From positions 1 to 64,000 of the forward strand of contig JADNRX010000260.1 in the NCBI GenBank assembly GCA_015501595.1: a stretch of 64,000 bases of DNA, in the 5' to 3' direction. The position numbers and the translations under genes are program-made. The notes beneath the pieces are model-generated. The model was not told where the DNA came from and ran no database searches. It saw nothing but the letters and a program-made list of their open reading frames with translations. Source of the DNA: Hymenopellis radicata. Taxonomy: Eukaryota; Basidiomycota; Agaricomycetes; Agaricales; Physalacriaceae. This document shows positions 37,176 through 48,800 of the stretch, one piece after another (the first letter of the stretch is position 1; the number at the start of each line of letters is the position of its first letter).

Positions 37176-38495
37176 CTATCGAGAGTGCTTTGGTTCCCCT
37201 CCGCGCTCAGCCAAGAGCATGTTAAAAAGTGTTGTCAGAAGGAATATACCGACAATTCTCCATACCTCTTGGGCGACAGGCTCCAGGTCTTGTTCGTTAC
37301 CGACGTGTACAGAGCCAAGTAAAGGATTTGTCCAAGGATAGATGACAGTTACGGTAACTGGCACGATTTCGTTACCATCGACTTGTTCTATATATTCAGA
37401 ACTGGCTTGCTGAACGTCCTGCACCTTATGAACGTCCAGCTCGTTGACGTTACGTCTCCCGGCCCGGGAGGATAACCACGTTGTCGTTGATTCCGTCCAT
37501 ATATGGCTTCCCGCGTCAACGTGATCTTGTGCCCATAATGCAGAGAGTACCGAAGTCGCAGAAAGGATCAGCTGAACAGACTCCTTCCCATTCGCTCTTA
37601 CGCCCAGCAAAATAATCTCACTTCCTTGGGCGGTGAATGGAAGGATCTGGAATAGATTATGAATACATTTTGATCTAATCTACTTGTTATCTCTTATCTC
37701 CCTTATCTTAGCTCTCCCATCAAACCTTAATTATTTAGCTAGGGCGTAAGAGCGACTGGCATAACTTGCAAGGTTTGTTTGTTTGGCTGCATCGTCTGAT
37801 GTATTCCCTCAAAGGCTCAAGTGCACTACGGATGGCGCAGTACTATTACCGGCTTCGGTGTATTCTCAAAATTCATGTGGTGGCATTTTTTCAATAATAA
37901 TAGTTCATTGCACGTGAAGGAGTAGGCTGTTACAGCAGCAAAACGACGGAGATACAAGCAAGATACAAGAAATCATAAATGTAGGTATAGGTTGAAGGCT
38001 CAACCTTGGAGTGGAGGTGGTGGATATTTTTTAGATCCTGCAGATTTGCCACAAGTGCGGTGCACAACATATTCGCCGTCGCCGCGTCTTCATCGTCATC
38101 CTCTTAGCGCTCTTCGTAATCCTCCTCGCTCCCTCCACAGCACCCTAATGACCAGCTGCCAATTTCTGCTGAGTTCGGGATACTTTGCGGCCGCGTTGAC
38201 AAGAAAATGAAAGTTCATGTAGCAGCAGTGTCGAGAGTGCAAGTGCGAGGACCCAGGGAGAACCAAACAAAGCACGCACCGGCCGACAAGTTATGCCAGT
38301 CGCTCTTACGCCCTAGCAGAATAATTAAGGTTTGGAGTACTTATATAAGCATCAATATTTCGATCGAGGGTTCAATTCGCGTTCAAACCAAATATATTTT
38401 ACGCCACATCTTACTGTACAGGGATTTAGGATTATTCTGCTGGGCGTAAGAGCGAATGGGAAGGAGTCTGTCAGCTGAACAGAAAACCGCCTCAT
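37176..38495 (-). pseudogene. Secreted-type reading frame split by a TIR element
   Basis: A frame from 37576 down to a stop at 37176 (including NELDVHKVQDVQQASSEYIE and VTVTVIYPWTNPLLGSVHVG) loses its start at the element 37577-38470. Across the empty site the frame continues in phase to an ATG at 38495, giving an N-terminus MRRFSVQLILSATSVLSALW that looks like a signal peptide. With the insert, the element's own inverted repeat supplies an alternative ATG that lacks the full signal peptide. A second insertion (38509 on) removes the upstream flank. The family is not recognised; a further intron and exon downstream are possible. Confidence 0.6.
37577..38470. mobile_element. Non-autonomous TIR element (894 bp, 9-bp target duplication)
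   Basis: Inverted repeats of 40 bp with one mismatch begin CAGACTCCTTCCCATTCGCT on the left (37577-37616) and mirror it at 38431-38470. The flanks are identical 9-bp duplications TCAGCTGAA (37568-37576 and 38471-38479). Inside, a second inverted pair (37722-37768 and 38287-38333) repeats part of the terminal word in opposite orientation (GGGCGTAAGAGCGACTGGC), so the element is nested or self-duplicated. No transposase frame is present. The 9-bp duplication suggests a Mutator-like relation. Confidence 0.88.
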
Positions 38496-38508
38496 TGATT
38501 CTAGTACA

Positions 38509-38818
38509 TGTTGGAGATCGATCCGTTCATGCTGTCGTCGCTCGTGTTCGTACCTTACCTCCGTAGATACACCTCCTCTCCGTCACTTCATTTACCTTAT
38601 ATTCTGTCGTTTCCACCTCGATTGCCCCCAGTCATTTGCCTTCTACCGACTGGGGTACGTACTTTGCTTCATCCTTTCTTTCTTACTTACCGACTGACAT
38701 ACGCTCTTGTAGACTTACTCTGTTCGTCTAGGTATACCAATATAGTCATTTGCCTTCTACCGACTGGGACTTACTCTGTTCATCTAGCTCCTATCTTTCG
38801 CCGTGTCGACTTCCTTTA
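38509..38818 (+). repeat. Left LTR
   Basis: 310 bp, matching the right LTR except for two visible substitutions. It contains an internal repeat of the word CATTTGCCTTCTACCGACTG (twice) and of CTTACTCTGTTC. Confidence 0.92.
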
Positions 38819-38832
38819 GGTTATGGGCCCCG
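38819..38832 (+). promoter_or_regulatory. Copia-type primer-binding site
   Basis: GGTTATGGGCCCCG follows the LTR without spacer. It is close to the complement of the anticodon stem-loop of initiator tRNA-Met (GGGCTCATAACC), the half-tRNA priming site known from Copia elements. Confidence 0.8.
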
Positions 38833-38993
38833 TGTTCATCTGAACTCTCACCGCACTCGACTCCGCTGCTCCGCTCACTGCAACGTAACCACTATCACAT
38901 CGATGACACACATACTACATTCACATCCACATACATCCACATTCACATCCACTTCCACATACAACGACATTCACATCCACATCTACATTCAAC

Positions 38994-39836
38994 ATGTCCC
39001 TCAACAATAATTCCAATGCACTTGTCCACCCGGATATCAGCAAGCACTTCAATGGGACCAATCTCACTGCCTTCGAGTCAATGATTTCCCACATCCTCGT
39101 TGGCCGCGGTGTCGACGGTTACCGCACCGGACTTATTCCATGCCCCTCTCCTCCCAACCCATCTGATCCATCTCCCGCAGCGACCGACTGGTCGTCCGAT
39201 ACCCCCTCCTACGCTGAATGGCTACGCCGTGACCAGTGGGTCAGGTCTACCATGGCGCTTAATATCACCGACATTGTTGAACTTGACATCAACGACAAGG
39301 GTACAGCCCAAGTTCTATGGAACTCGATCATTGCCAAGTATCGCCAGAAGTCCTCTATGGCCATTGCCGATGCTAAGGACAAGCTCTCGTCCGAACGCTA
39401 CATCATGGGCACGCCGATTGACGAACACTACAAGGCTTTGCGACGACTCCGTCGGGCAGTCATTGATGCCGGTGGTGACGTCACAGACGACGATCAGATG
39501 GCCAACATCATCCGCTCACTTCCCGATGACCTCAAATTCATTAAACCCACACTCTACACGCTTATCACCATCAACGACGTCGAACAACTCATTAAACTAA
39601 ATGTCAAACCACCCACTCTTCCTTCCACCAACTTAAACGCCAACGCCTTTGCCGCTCGCAATTCACACCTTCACTGCAGTAATCCAAACTGCAACCGTAT
39701 CGGCCATGTCATTGCTGACTGCTACTGGCCCGGAGGCGGCAAGGAAGGCCAGTTCCCACCCAACTTTGGTCACCGTTCAACTCCTGTTGCGACACCAACT
39801 GCAACTATGGCATCCACCTCTCATGTTGTTCTTTGA
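38994..39836 (+). CDS. gag: Copia-type Gag polyprotein (nucleocapsid with zinc knuckle)
   Basis: A single 280-aa frame with no intron starts at MSLNNNSNALVHPDISKHFN. The middle part (DQWVRSTMALNITD, AQVLWNSIIAKY, DEHYKALRRLRRAVIDAGG, MANIIRSLPDDL) follows the UBN2/Gag-polypeptide pattern of Copia elements. Near the C-terminus a zinc-knuckle-like CSNPNCNRIGHVIADC is followed by WPGGGKEGQ, the usual Copia context. Spacing is C-x4-C-x4-H-x4-C, so the first gap is two residues longer than the standard knuckle. The frame ends 30 bp before the right LTR. Gag would coat element RNA; replication enzymes would have to come from another element. Confidence 0.9.
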   Translation: MSLNNNSNALVHPDISKHFNGTNLTAFESMISHILVGRGVDGYRTGLIPCPSPPNPSDPSPAATDWSSDTPSYAEWLRRDQWVRSTMALNITDIVELDINDKGTAQVLWNSIIAKYRQKSSMAIADAKDKLSSERYIMGTPIDEHYKALRRLRRAVIDAGGDVTDDDQMANIIRSLPDDLKFIKPTLYTLITINDVEQLIKLNVKPPTLPSTNLNANAFAARNSHLHCSNPNCNRIGHVIADCYWPGGGKEGQFPPNFGHRSTPVATPTATMASTSHVVL

Positions 39837-39866
39837 GCTTATACCCAATGCACGGATCCGGGGGAC

Positions 39867-40176
39867 TGTTGGAGATCGATCCGTTCATGCTGTCGTCGAT
39901 CGTGTTCGTACCTTACCTCCGTAGATACACCTCCTCTCCGTCACTTCATTTACCTTATATTCTGTCGTTTCCACCTCGATTGCCCCCAGTCATTTGCCTT
40001 CTACCGACTGGGGTACGTACTTTGCTTCATCCTTTCTTTCTTACTTACCGACTGACATACGCTCTTGTAGACTTACTCTGTTCGTCTAGGTATACCAATA
40101 TAGTCATTTGCCTTCTACCGACTGGGACTTACTCTGTTCGTCTAGCTCCTATCTTTCGCCGTGTCGACTTCCTTTA
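39867..40176 (+). repeat. Right LTR
   Basis: 310 bp, near-identical to the left LTR, and followed by the GTACA target duplication. Confidence 0.92.
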
Positions 40177-40181
40177 GTACA

Positions 40182-40621
40182 CAGGCGGCTGCCGATAAAA
40201 GCAAATTGGGGATAACCACCGACACTGAAGAGTCGGACCGGCCAGTTGTTACGACGTGCGCAAAGTAAGAAGTAGGTTCGGATCACAAGTGGAGCTCAAC
40301 AAGAGCCGCTGCGTTGCAGAGAAGGGGACGCGTCGGCTGGCCTATGGTGGTCAGAAACAGAACGCATGTGGCCGTGTTTGTTCCTGTCGATAGATGAGGT
40401 AAGGTGATCGTCAACCTTTCGCTTTCACCACAAAGCCCTTTGTACGACTGCAACAAAAGTGGACCAGCGCTTCATGTAACCATAACAGTGTATACGCGTC
40501 GCGGCCTTTCCTGTCTTGGTCTCAGTCCTATGATGGTCGATCTCAATGGAACAAAGCTTAATAGTCTCCGTCTACTACTTAAAAGCCCAAAATGGAAGCC
40601 ACGGCGCTACCGTACTGATTC
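40182..40621. other. Intergenic
   Basis: This is probable upstream sequence of the small nuclear-type gene to the right. Nothing else was seen. Confidence 0.4.
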
Positions 40622-41164
40622 ATGACTCCCTTCTCCACTCGCCAGTCCGCCCGACTCGCACGCAAAGACTTTCTCGCCAACGATAATGCGCTCGTCGAAG
40701 TGTTCAAAGAACTGGAGAAACGCGGTGCCATCGTTATGGATAGCGCTACTGCTACGAAACTCTTCGATGCGTGCAAGGATGCGTGAGTCCCTGACTTTCA
40801 ACCTGTGACAAGGAGAAGTGTTATCTCTCATTTCAGAATCGAAGATAAGGCTGAGGCCGAGTTGAACTCCAAAGTGGAGGATTATGTGAACATAGAATCG
40901 GCGGAGGAGGAGGAGCCCGAGCAACCTCCCAAGAAGACTCGAAGGGCAACACGAGCATCGGCTACTGCCGCCAATGAAGCGAAGTCAGAGAAGTCTGAGG
41001 GCAAGAAACCTTCCAAGAAGAATCTGAAGCATACACCAAGGTTCGAGTTTGACTTTTAGTCTGACTAGTTCGTCGCTGACAGCGTCTGTAGCACCAACGT
41101 TCCTAGTTCTCGGCGAAAGAACGCCGGAAGTCCAAAGAAGGCGCGGTCCTTGGGTGACTCTTAA
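40622..41164 (+). CDS. Small charged, probably nuclear protein, unknown
   Basis: Three exons join in phase: 40622-40782, 40837-41040 and 41092-41164. The protein begins MTPFSTRQSARLARKDFLAN, has a helical region (LVEVFKELEKRGAIVMDSAT) and then an acidic patch (ESAEEEEPEQ). A long Lys/Arg/Ser/Ala-rich tail follows (PPKKTRRATRASATAANEAK, SSRRKNAGSPKKARSLGDS). The tail has several nuclear-localisation-like KK/RR clusters. If the second intron is not removed, translation stops earlier at 41059 (PRFEFDF). I do not recognise the family. Confidence 0.6.
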
Positions 41165-41540
41165 CAGACGTGACGAGCCTGTGCTGTGTATAGTAGCGTG
41201 TACTTACTGCGAGTCTCACTAAATTATCTTCAACGTTCATACTTATCTATTATGATCTTGCATTCAGTCTAATGGTGGTAGCGCGTTGGATAGCAGTCGG
41301 CGGCGAGCAGTCAACAAAAAGTGTTGCAGGTATAGAAAGAACCAGTGTCGAAGCACTGTTGAAGTAGAACAGAAGCGAAGCGACAACGGGTCTACACTCT
41401 TTTACAGAACAAGGTATGCAATTCCAGACCCGATAGCAGATACACAAGACAACAACACGACATGGTAGCAGTACAATAACAGTAACAACATAGTAATACT
41501 TACTCAATAAAAACCAAATCCGACGCATATAGAACAGTAA
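41165..41540. other. Convergent intergenic spacer
   Basis: Between the stop codons of two convergent genes. No feature was seen. Confidence 0.4.
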
Positions 41541-42278
41541 TCAACCACTGAAAGACCAAGTCTCATCCTTCCTCTCCGTCTCTCCGAGCCACTTCTCATA
41601 GACCATCGCGCAAATCTGGCGATGGGCGATCCACGCTGACGGGGCATAAATGCCGTTCTTCTTCCTGCCCTTCCTGCCTCTCTTCTTCGCCTTGGGAACA
41701 TTGGTACTCAATTCTTCCGCACAAGACCCACAGACGACGCTGTGGGGCTGAATAGTACCAGCCTTAATGTACTTCTCGGCCTTGAGCCAGGCGAGACGCC
41801 CGTCCTCGTCAAAGCGCTTCTTGTCCGAGCCGTTCTGCTGCAGAGCGGAGGGCGTAGGCTGAAGCGACGCCAGAAAGTCCTTCTGGTGCGCACGCGTCCC
41901 GACTTGATCCTTCGGGGCCTTCTTGATGTCGGTAGATTTGGTGCGACGAGCGGCGGAACTGTAGGCATTTGACGTCAGTATGGAGAGAATCGGAGCCGAT
42001 GAAACTCACTCTTGTTCTTCCTCCTCATTTCCATTGATTGCTGCCTCATCGAACCTCCCAAGCAAGGGCCAAGGGCCCTTGCCTAGAATGGAGGCCAGCT
42101 CTTGGCAAGGACCGTTGGAAAGAGAGAGCGGAGTGGCACGTCTAATGAGCCTAGTATTCAGCGCTACATTAGCTGGGTATTCTTGAAAAGGCGTGAAGTT
42201 TACGGACCGAGGAGGCGGGATGAGAAAAGCGGCGCGCGCTATTTCATGCTTTGTGAATTTGGCCGGACGCACTTTCAC
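41541..42278 (-). CDS. Lys-rich protein with a Cys/His metal-site-like C-terminus, unknown
   Basis: Two exons (42010-42278 and 41541-41958) join in phase across a 51-bp intron. The N-terminal part reads MKVRPAKFTKHEIARAAFLI and SNGPCQELASILGKGPWPLL. After an acidic NGNEEEEQ and a basic linker (SAARRTKSTDIKKAPKDQVG) the C-terminus has SVVCGSCAEEL, a KAKKRGRKGRKK patch, and AWIAHRQICAMVYEKWLGE. The C-x2-C and H-x3-C spacing suggests a possible zinc site. This architecture is common among uncharacterised mushroom proteins. The start at 42278 is the first Met of an open frame; an upstream exon is possible. Confidence 0.6.
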
Positions 42279-43545
42279 ACTCCTTCACAGCGGCGTTAGC
42301 GAAGACAAAAATGCAAGACAACGAATGAACGCACGGAGAAAAGACGAGGCCGTCCTCGATGTCAGTCAATTTCTCCTCGAACGTTGTAGACAGCTCTTTG
42401 CTAAAGAGCCCGAGTCAGCAAGACGACCACGGAATGGTGAAAAACCTACTATGAAGACATCGCGGTAAAAGTCGTGTATGAGGAGAGCCCCAAGGTGCAC
42501 TCCAGACCTTTATAGTACGGCGCGTCGCCGCCTCAGAACAATGGGCAAAGGGTCGTCGAGTTGAAATTACCATCTTGGCTGGTGGATAACAATGGCTGCC
42601 AGCGATCCAGATCTTCCACACCCCAAACGAGCAGACAAAGGCAGAGCTCAGGGGCTAAATGAAATTCACCGGTACATGGACCATCGAGGACTCCAGGGAT
42701 AAACGAGCTCCGGGTGGACAATGCCAGTGCTCCGGCGGGGCGCAGAACCGCACGAATTCAGCGCAATCCCGCGAATTCGCCCAGCTGCAGAGATGTATCC
42801 AGGCATTAGTAGAGCGGTTCTCGAGGATGATACCCCGCCGTCCAGCAGAGCATGGCAAAAATGGACATGAACGTCGAGACCAAAACGGAAGTTCCCACGC
42901 CACAGTCGTGTCGTCCAACTTGCATTGTCACGTATGCGGGGACACATGGGCTAGGTAAAAGTTTGAGAAGACACATAAAGAGGTGCTGATACCGAGAAAA
43001 ATTAATCGGCAAACCCGGCTCTAACGCTCGTCGAATTCCGAGTTGCTCTCAGTGCGTTACCTGATTTAGCCAACAATGGCATATGTCACACAATTGGACC
43101 ACCGTCTACTTATTAGTTTACTAGTATTTGTACCTGAGCATTTGTGTGCGTAGTCGGCTTATGACATCGTTTCAGATCACGGTGGCCCCGGCGGCGAACT
43201 CAGCGCCCACTGTTTAGCAAGTATCTCTGGTCCGAGTCTACAGTAACAGCAGTGCTCGTCCCCCGTCAAGTTTACCGGATAAAAAGATGAACACAGGCCA
43301 CCAGAATTTCACTACACCCTTGAACTTGAAGTCAAGTCTTGACGAAATTCTCGGCGATTATGAACACTCTACAGCGGAAACTTGTGGCATGTTCATTAGA
43401 GCTCCTTACCATGAAAGTCAATCCCGCATTTCCAACTAAACTCCAGCGAGGTCCAAAAGTTGATTCATTTCCTGAACGCCACACTTCTACGCACGAAAAT
43501 GTTCGGAAAGCAGACATCATTTCTACCTACAGAGCAACAAACAAC
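42279..43545. other. No supported gene
   Basis: Opposite-strand frames of 87-99 codons overlap at 42655-42958 without family resemblance. The right end borders the tandem duplication. Confidence 0.4.
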
Positions 43546-43745
43546 CCGTAGAGCAAAGTAATCAACAGGAGGAACAAGATGAAAGAGATATAAACAACAA
43601 AACGCTAGGGATATAAAGTTTAATAAAATGCTAGGGTATGTATAAGTTTATCATCAAGGTCGTGATATCAAGAAACGTCCTTCTCCCCGCCACACTACGA
43701 TACCTCTCCCACTCACTTCTTATCTGCATGAAAGAATCCCCTCAG

Positions 43746-45891
43746 TCACTTCTTATCTCCATCAAAGAACGCGACCAGCTGCCCAATGGGCACCTTCCCA
43801 ATCGGCTTGGGCATCGCCACCTTGTTCGCACTCATCGTCTGCTGCCGCACCTTGTACGGATCCACAAACGTCCCCGTCCCACCACTGGCACTCGCATTAC
43901 TCGACAAGCTCAAACTCCTCTCGCTCGACTTGGACCTCACACGCGGTGTCAGCGGCGCCGTCGGCGTCTGCAGCGACGAAAAGGCATACACCGACTGCGT
44001 CCGCGTCCTGCGATCATTAAGACTCGGCGGCGGCGACGTCTCGCTCAACATGCGCGCACTAGACTTTTTCCCAATCGTCTCCTCCCCGAAATCGTCGTCC
44101 TCGCCGTCCTCATCCTTCTCGTCATCGCTGACGGCTCCAGGGCTCTCTGAGAAGAACGCCCGTCCAATACTCTGCTGCTCCTCTGGCGCGACAATAGGAC
44201 CCCCAAGCGCCACGGTGTACCGTTTCCTTGGGGTAGGTGTAGGACTGATACTCGTGCGACGCGAAGAGGAGATGGAAGGCGGTGGCAAGCCGCTCGTGGC
44301 TGAAGTTACCGATGATGCTGAAGACGTGGAAGACGTCGATGTCGCGGGGTTGGGCAAACCCGAAATGGAGACGGGGCGCGAGTGAGGTGGGGAGACTGGA
44401 GGTGAGAAAGATGCTTGTGGTATGATTGTGCTGTCGGGTGGTGAAGCGTAGTCGCCGGTGGGATATGGCAGTCGGCTAGCGGACGTTTTTGCAGACCCTA
44501 GAGGTGGGCTGATCGTCGCCTGTTGAGATTGGTATCTATTGTGGTGGGGAGTAACCATGGTCGAGGAAGTCAACTGGGGAGCGATAATTTCTGCCGACTG
44601 CCTAGTGGGTCCCGACGATAGGTTGGCCGGGGCAGTAGCGATCTTGGCCATTTCACGACCAAGCTCTCCTACCCGACTCTGCATCTCGGAAAGCTCCTCA
44701 CGAATTTCCTGGATCTCTTTCGGAGTTTCCTTTTCATGTACCGAAACTTGTTCGTCCTCTTTTTCCTTCTCTTTATCCACCAACCACCGTTCCACATCGC
44801 TCATGCGCTCTTCGAGAGCGCGAACATGGCCTACAGTCCATTTCTCGAGCTTTTCAAAGCGCTTGGCGATAGTAAGCAGGGTAACGTGCACATCTAGAGT
44901 ACCGTTGGCATCGAACTGCGCGTAAAGAGGAGGTGCCTCGCGAGACGGCGACGAGACAGACGAGGGCTCTCCAGTACGCATCGGAGAAGGAGACAGATTG
45001 GGCGGTGGAATGGTAGGACTGGGACGCGAAGGTGTGGGAGAAACATTCGGGGAAGAGACTGGACGTCGCGGCGGTGTCGTCGGTAACGTCGAGTTTAAAT
45101 TGAGAAAGGCGGGATCGCTGAACTTGTTTGCCGTGTTCGCTGGCCAGGCTTTTTCCTTGCCCTTTGAGCCCTTCTTGTCCCTTGCCTTTGTCTCCTGTAT
45201 CACCTGTTGAGCAGGCGTCAACTCCTTGGTCGGTGTCAGCTTGTTCTTGACGACCGACCACAACCCGGTCTGTGATGACGCCGGCGAAGGTGGGTTGGGC
45301 ATCGTCTGCGAGCGCGATGGCGGTGGAGGCAGGGATCGCGTACTCTCCAGCATAGCGAGGACTCGATCCTCAACCAGTCTGCGCCCGGCGGCCTCTTCAG
45401 TCAAAATACGCTCTGCCTCGCGTCGACTGCGTTCGCGCTCGCGTTCTGCCTCTGCTTCGAACTCAGCATCGGTGGGTAGGGCATTGGACGACTTTGCCGG
45501 GGACATCCAGGTTCCCATGCGCTGCGCAAAAGTGGCTGCGATCTGCGACATGGACGACGACGGCGACGGCGAGCGCATCCACCGGTTATCCTCGTCTTCG
45601 TCTTCGTCGTCGCCTGCCTCCGATTCGGCGTCCATGTCGATCCCCGTGAACGTGTTGGGTATGAATTCGTTCCGTAAAGGCGATGGTGGTCGGCCCGACG
45701 GCGATGTCTTCTCTGGCTGCAGTCAAAGAAATTTATGTTATGCCCAGAGGTCTAGATGGTGCATGCTCACCAATGTCAACGACGTGGCGGATGGACTGGT
45801 CATCCTTCGCTGCCGCTTCAAGTCGGCTCCGGATCCACACTGGATCTGCAAATTGGTCGAGCTCATCGAGCGGGTGGACGCGTACTGGCAT
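43746..45891 (-). CDS. Ser/Pro-rich coiled-coil protein, duplicated copy 1
   Basis: Exon 1 (45771-45891) reads MPVRVHPLDELDQFADPVWI and joins in phase to exon 2 (43746-45712) at IEKTSPSGRPPSPLRNEF, giving about 695 aa. Visible parts are an acidic patch (ESEAGDDEDEDED), a charged helix (EAEAERERERSRREAERI) and a Pro/Ser-rich linker. A coiled coil follows (TIAKRFEKLEKWTVGHV to REELSEMQSRVGELGREM), then a long Ser/Thr/Pro-rich disordered region, and a short conserved-looking C-terminus GKVPIGQLVAFFDGDKK. The build resembles fungal cytoskeleton or polarity scaffold proteins, but no family is recognised. The intron acceptor is CCAG|AG, just after a non-used CTGCAG. Long antisense frames (for example 45226-45951) are shadows. 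Confidence 0.75.
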
Positions 45892-48800
45892 CGATCTTCA
45901 ACCAGTCTGTGTCCGACCTCTTCAGTCAAAAGCCACGATATATACATGTAACACGAACCGCCGACATCTCCTCTGCGTCTATCCTCTTTTGCCGTGTGCC
46001 TCCGTCAACTCCTGCATCTTCTATCGGTCCTACTCCGGTGTCTGCTTGAAGATGTGGTGGAGGCGTGCATCCCAGCGGGCGGCGGTGGTGGTGGAAGAAC
46101 GTGAGGAGCGTCGGAAGAGAAACCTCGTTGACGTTGACGCGTGGTGTTGATGGGATGAGGAGAGTCGGGTGTCTGGGGTCATGCTTCACGTCACGCAAGT
46201 ATTAACTCCTCGGTCTTACGCGTGTTGCTGGACGACACCAGTGCGTGCTCAACCTCATCCTGAGGAGATAGGTGGGGATGCCCCGCCGAGATGAAGACAC
46301 GTCTCGGAGGCGTCGGCAAGTACTGACTAGGTCATGCTCGAGACCATAGCCGTACGTACTTAAACTTACTATGGCCTCAGTTCTGGCCTCACACATATCT
46401 AATATATGCTAATGTACCCCCCGCTTTAATAAAACTGAGTATATTCTGCAAAAACATTGTTAGCTTCAACGTCTTCGAAAAGGGCAGGCACGCTCACCAC
46501 TATGCTACGCGCACTTCGGTTCAAGTACTGGACAAGGCGGCGTGAGTGATTAATTCAAACAACCGGAACAAGACACTTACCAAATAACCAGCGAACAAGT
46601 CGATACCACTGTAGTAAGTAATACTTGACTGTCAGCGAGGCAAGGGGAGAATACGAACAGACTTGCCTTACTCAGATGATTCCTGTGAGCAAGCCGAAAC
46701 AGAGCCCGACTCGAAGGAAACTCGCCGAGAGACTATGCTCCTTCTGCACAACCGATCCCATCCTCCCAACGTCGAGGACGACAACGACGGCTATATCCAA
46801 CACCTCCGCTTCTAGAAGATGACATCAGTTGCAAACAAGCATGTCAAACTGCACAACCGCACCTACAACGAGGCCGCCAGCGACGTCTGAACTGGGGGGA
46901 AATGTTCTTGAAGCCGATGTCCTGCAGAACACGGTGTCGTCCCGCTCGAGTCCTGACATCGCACTCCCTATATCGTAGACCGACATTGCCGAATCAGACG
47001 TGGACGACACTAAATACAACTTGAAGGAGACAGCCTGTGTATACATTCTAAAACGGCTATTGAGAGCTTTGTTACATCAGAATAAAGGATATGCTTACCT
47101 CGACAACGATGAGGAGTAAGTTCCGTGAGACGAGGTCAAATGAACGCGGTCGTCCCACTCTGCGCAAGCAGATGAGTAAGTTTAAAGGACTAGACAGCCG
47201 GAGGCGCACCTTCATACGCAGTCATCAAACAATAATGTCCCCATCCGAGTCCTCTGATAAACAAGGCGATATACAGGCGCGAAGCAGGAACGACTAGGTA
47301 AATGCTTCATCAGCGAGCTCGTCATCAAGCAAAACAAACTATAAACGTACCCTAACCCAGACCAAGACCCTAATCAACAGCGAGAACTAGGACCAGCAAG
47401 GATAGGGCGGGAGTTATCAAAGCTATACCGTTAGTCGGGAGGAGTCGTATCCAGAGCAGCGTCGACGTCTGATGAATCCCACCGGCGCGAAGCCAAATGG
47501 GATAAGGACGCGTCGCGAAGACAACGGCCCAATCAACGCCGGCGACGTCGCTTATAATCCTGATGTCTGTCAGAGTCGTTGGTCGTTGGTCAGAGTGTGA
47601 TTACCCAACCAACGTACCATAGAAAGTCGTTCGTTGGTGCTAGTAGGACGAGGAGCCTGATAATGCAGCTGGCGGGAAAGTTGTCCGGACCGGGCTCGAG
47701 TTCACGGTGGGGGCGCGCGGTATCTAGGGCTAAGGGAATGAATGGGGTAGTAGCCGGAAGAGATGGGAGCTTACCATGCAAGAAAGGCCGCCTGTCCGAC
47801 GTCTAACAAAAGGGCGGGGAATGAGTATCACTACGAGCAGCAGCAATAACGACGCACAGAGTGGCCTTTAGCCCGTATCCATGGAGGAGCGGCGGGATAA
47901 TGTCCTTCACGTCGCGGTCAACGATGCACAACCAAAATTTTCTGACAAAGTCATCAGCGGTTTCGTCGACAACAAGGCAAACGAGTAGACATACCAGAGA
48001 GGGCGAAGGCGCTGGCGGAGGATGGCAGTCAGAAAAGAAATCGACGATGATGGTGGGAGGAAGAAACCCGGGTGTTCATCAACAAACATAAGTTGATCAC
48101 GTTTTAAACGCGTCGTCGTTGCGGTGATGTCCGGCAGAAACGATGGGCGGGAACGTCGTGTACAGCGACTAGAGCATCGACAGAACGATGAGAAGGGCAT
48201 GGTTTGAGAGAATGAGACGAACCGAGAGAAGAAATGTATGTAGAGGGAAAAGGAAGGAAGGAAAGGTGGAATGAAGATTCTGAGTAAATTCCGTCGCCTT
48301 TTAATGGTTTCCCGTAGATACATACACGCAATAAGATGGATATCAAAGCCGTTGATCGGGCGCCGTAACACACGGACATTTGATGGGGGCAGATCCAAGA
48401 AGATTCAGGAGCATATTGCGCCGCCACACATTTCGCTTAGTGACGTGAGTCTCCGCCCTGCGCAACACGGTGAAAATAGCAGCGATACAAGCAATAAAAG
48501 AATGAAAATCTGAGATGGTCAATATACCAGGACAAGTGCTGAACCCAAACAGAAAGAAACTTACCTTGACCTCCAGAATGCACCGTAGAGAGTTTCCCGT
48601 TCTTGAAAGCAAGGTTCCAACAGCCAAAATGCTGGAATTAGACGCAGGGTCTGCCCCTGAGAATCTGATGGGAGTCAGTCAGCGGCGTCTGGACTCGGGG
48701 ATAGTGAAAACTTACAGAATGGGTTTTTCACCCGGACAGTTGCAACGCTTCGCGTTGCTCGTTCCACCCTAGAGAAAGGTTCCGTTTACGTTCTATTAAC

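Larger units (their letters stand above)
38509..40176 (+). mobile_element. Gag-only LTR retrotransposon of Copia type (TR-GAG), 1,668 bp, complete
   Basis: Two 310-bp LTRs (38509-38818 and 39867-40176) start TGTTGGAGATCG and end CTTCCTTTA. I count two differences between them, so the insertion is recent. The 5-bp target duplication GTACA is at 38504-38508 and 40177-40181. A primer-binding site follows the left LTR directly, and a purine-rich CGGATCCGGGGGAC precedes the right LTR. The only coding frame is a Gag-like protein; protease, integrase, reverse transcriptase and RNase H are absent. Confidence 0.92.

Noticed and set aside
37176..37610. Intact 144-aa gene
   Set aside because: Its first codons come from the terminal repeat of an inserted element; the original start lies beyond the insertion.
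45226..45951. 241-codon plus frame (and its twin at 56333-57058)
   Set aside because: Antisense shadow of the Ser/Pro-rich protein gene, which has a phase-correct intron and better composition.
47907..48398. 163-codon minus frame as a standalone gene
   Set aside because: Ser/Arg/Phe-rich composition without domain, overlapping other frames and candidate splice sites; kept only as part of the unexplained region.
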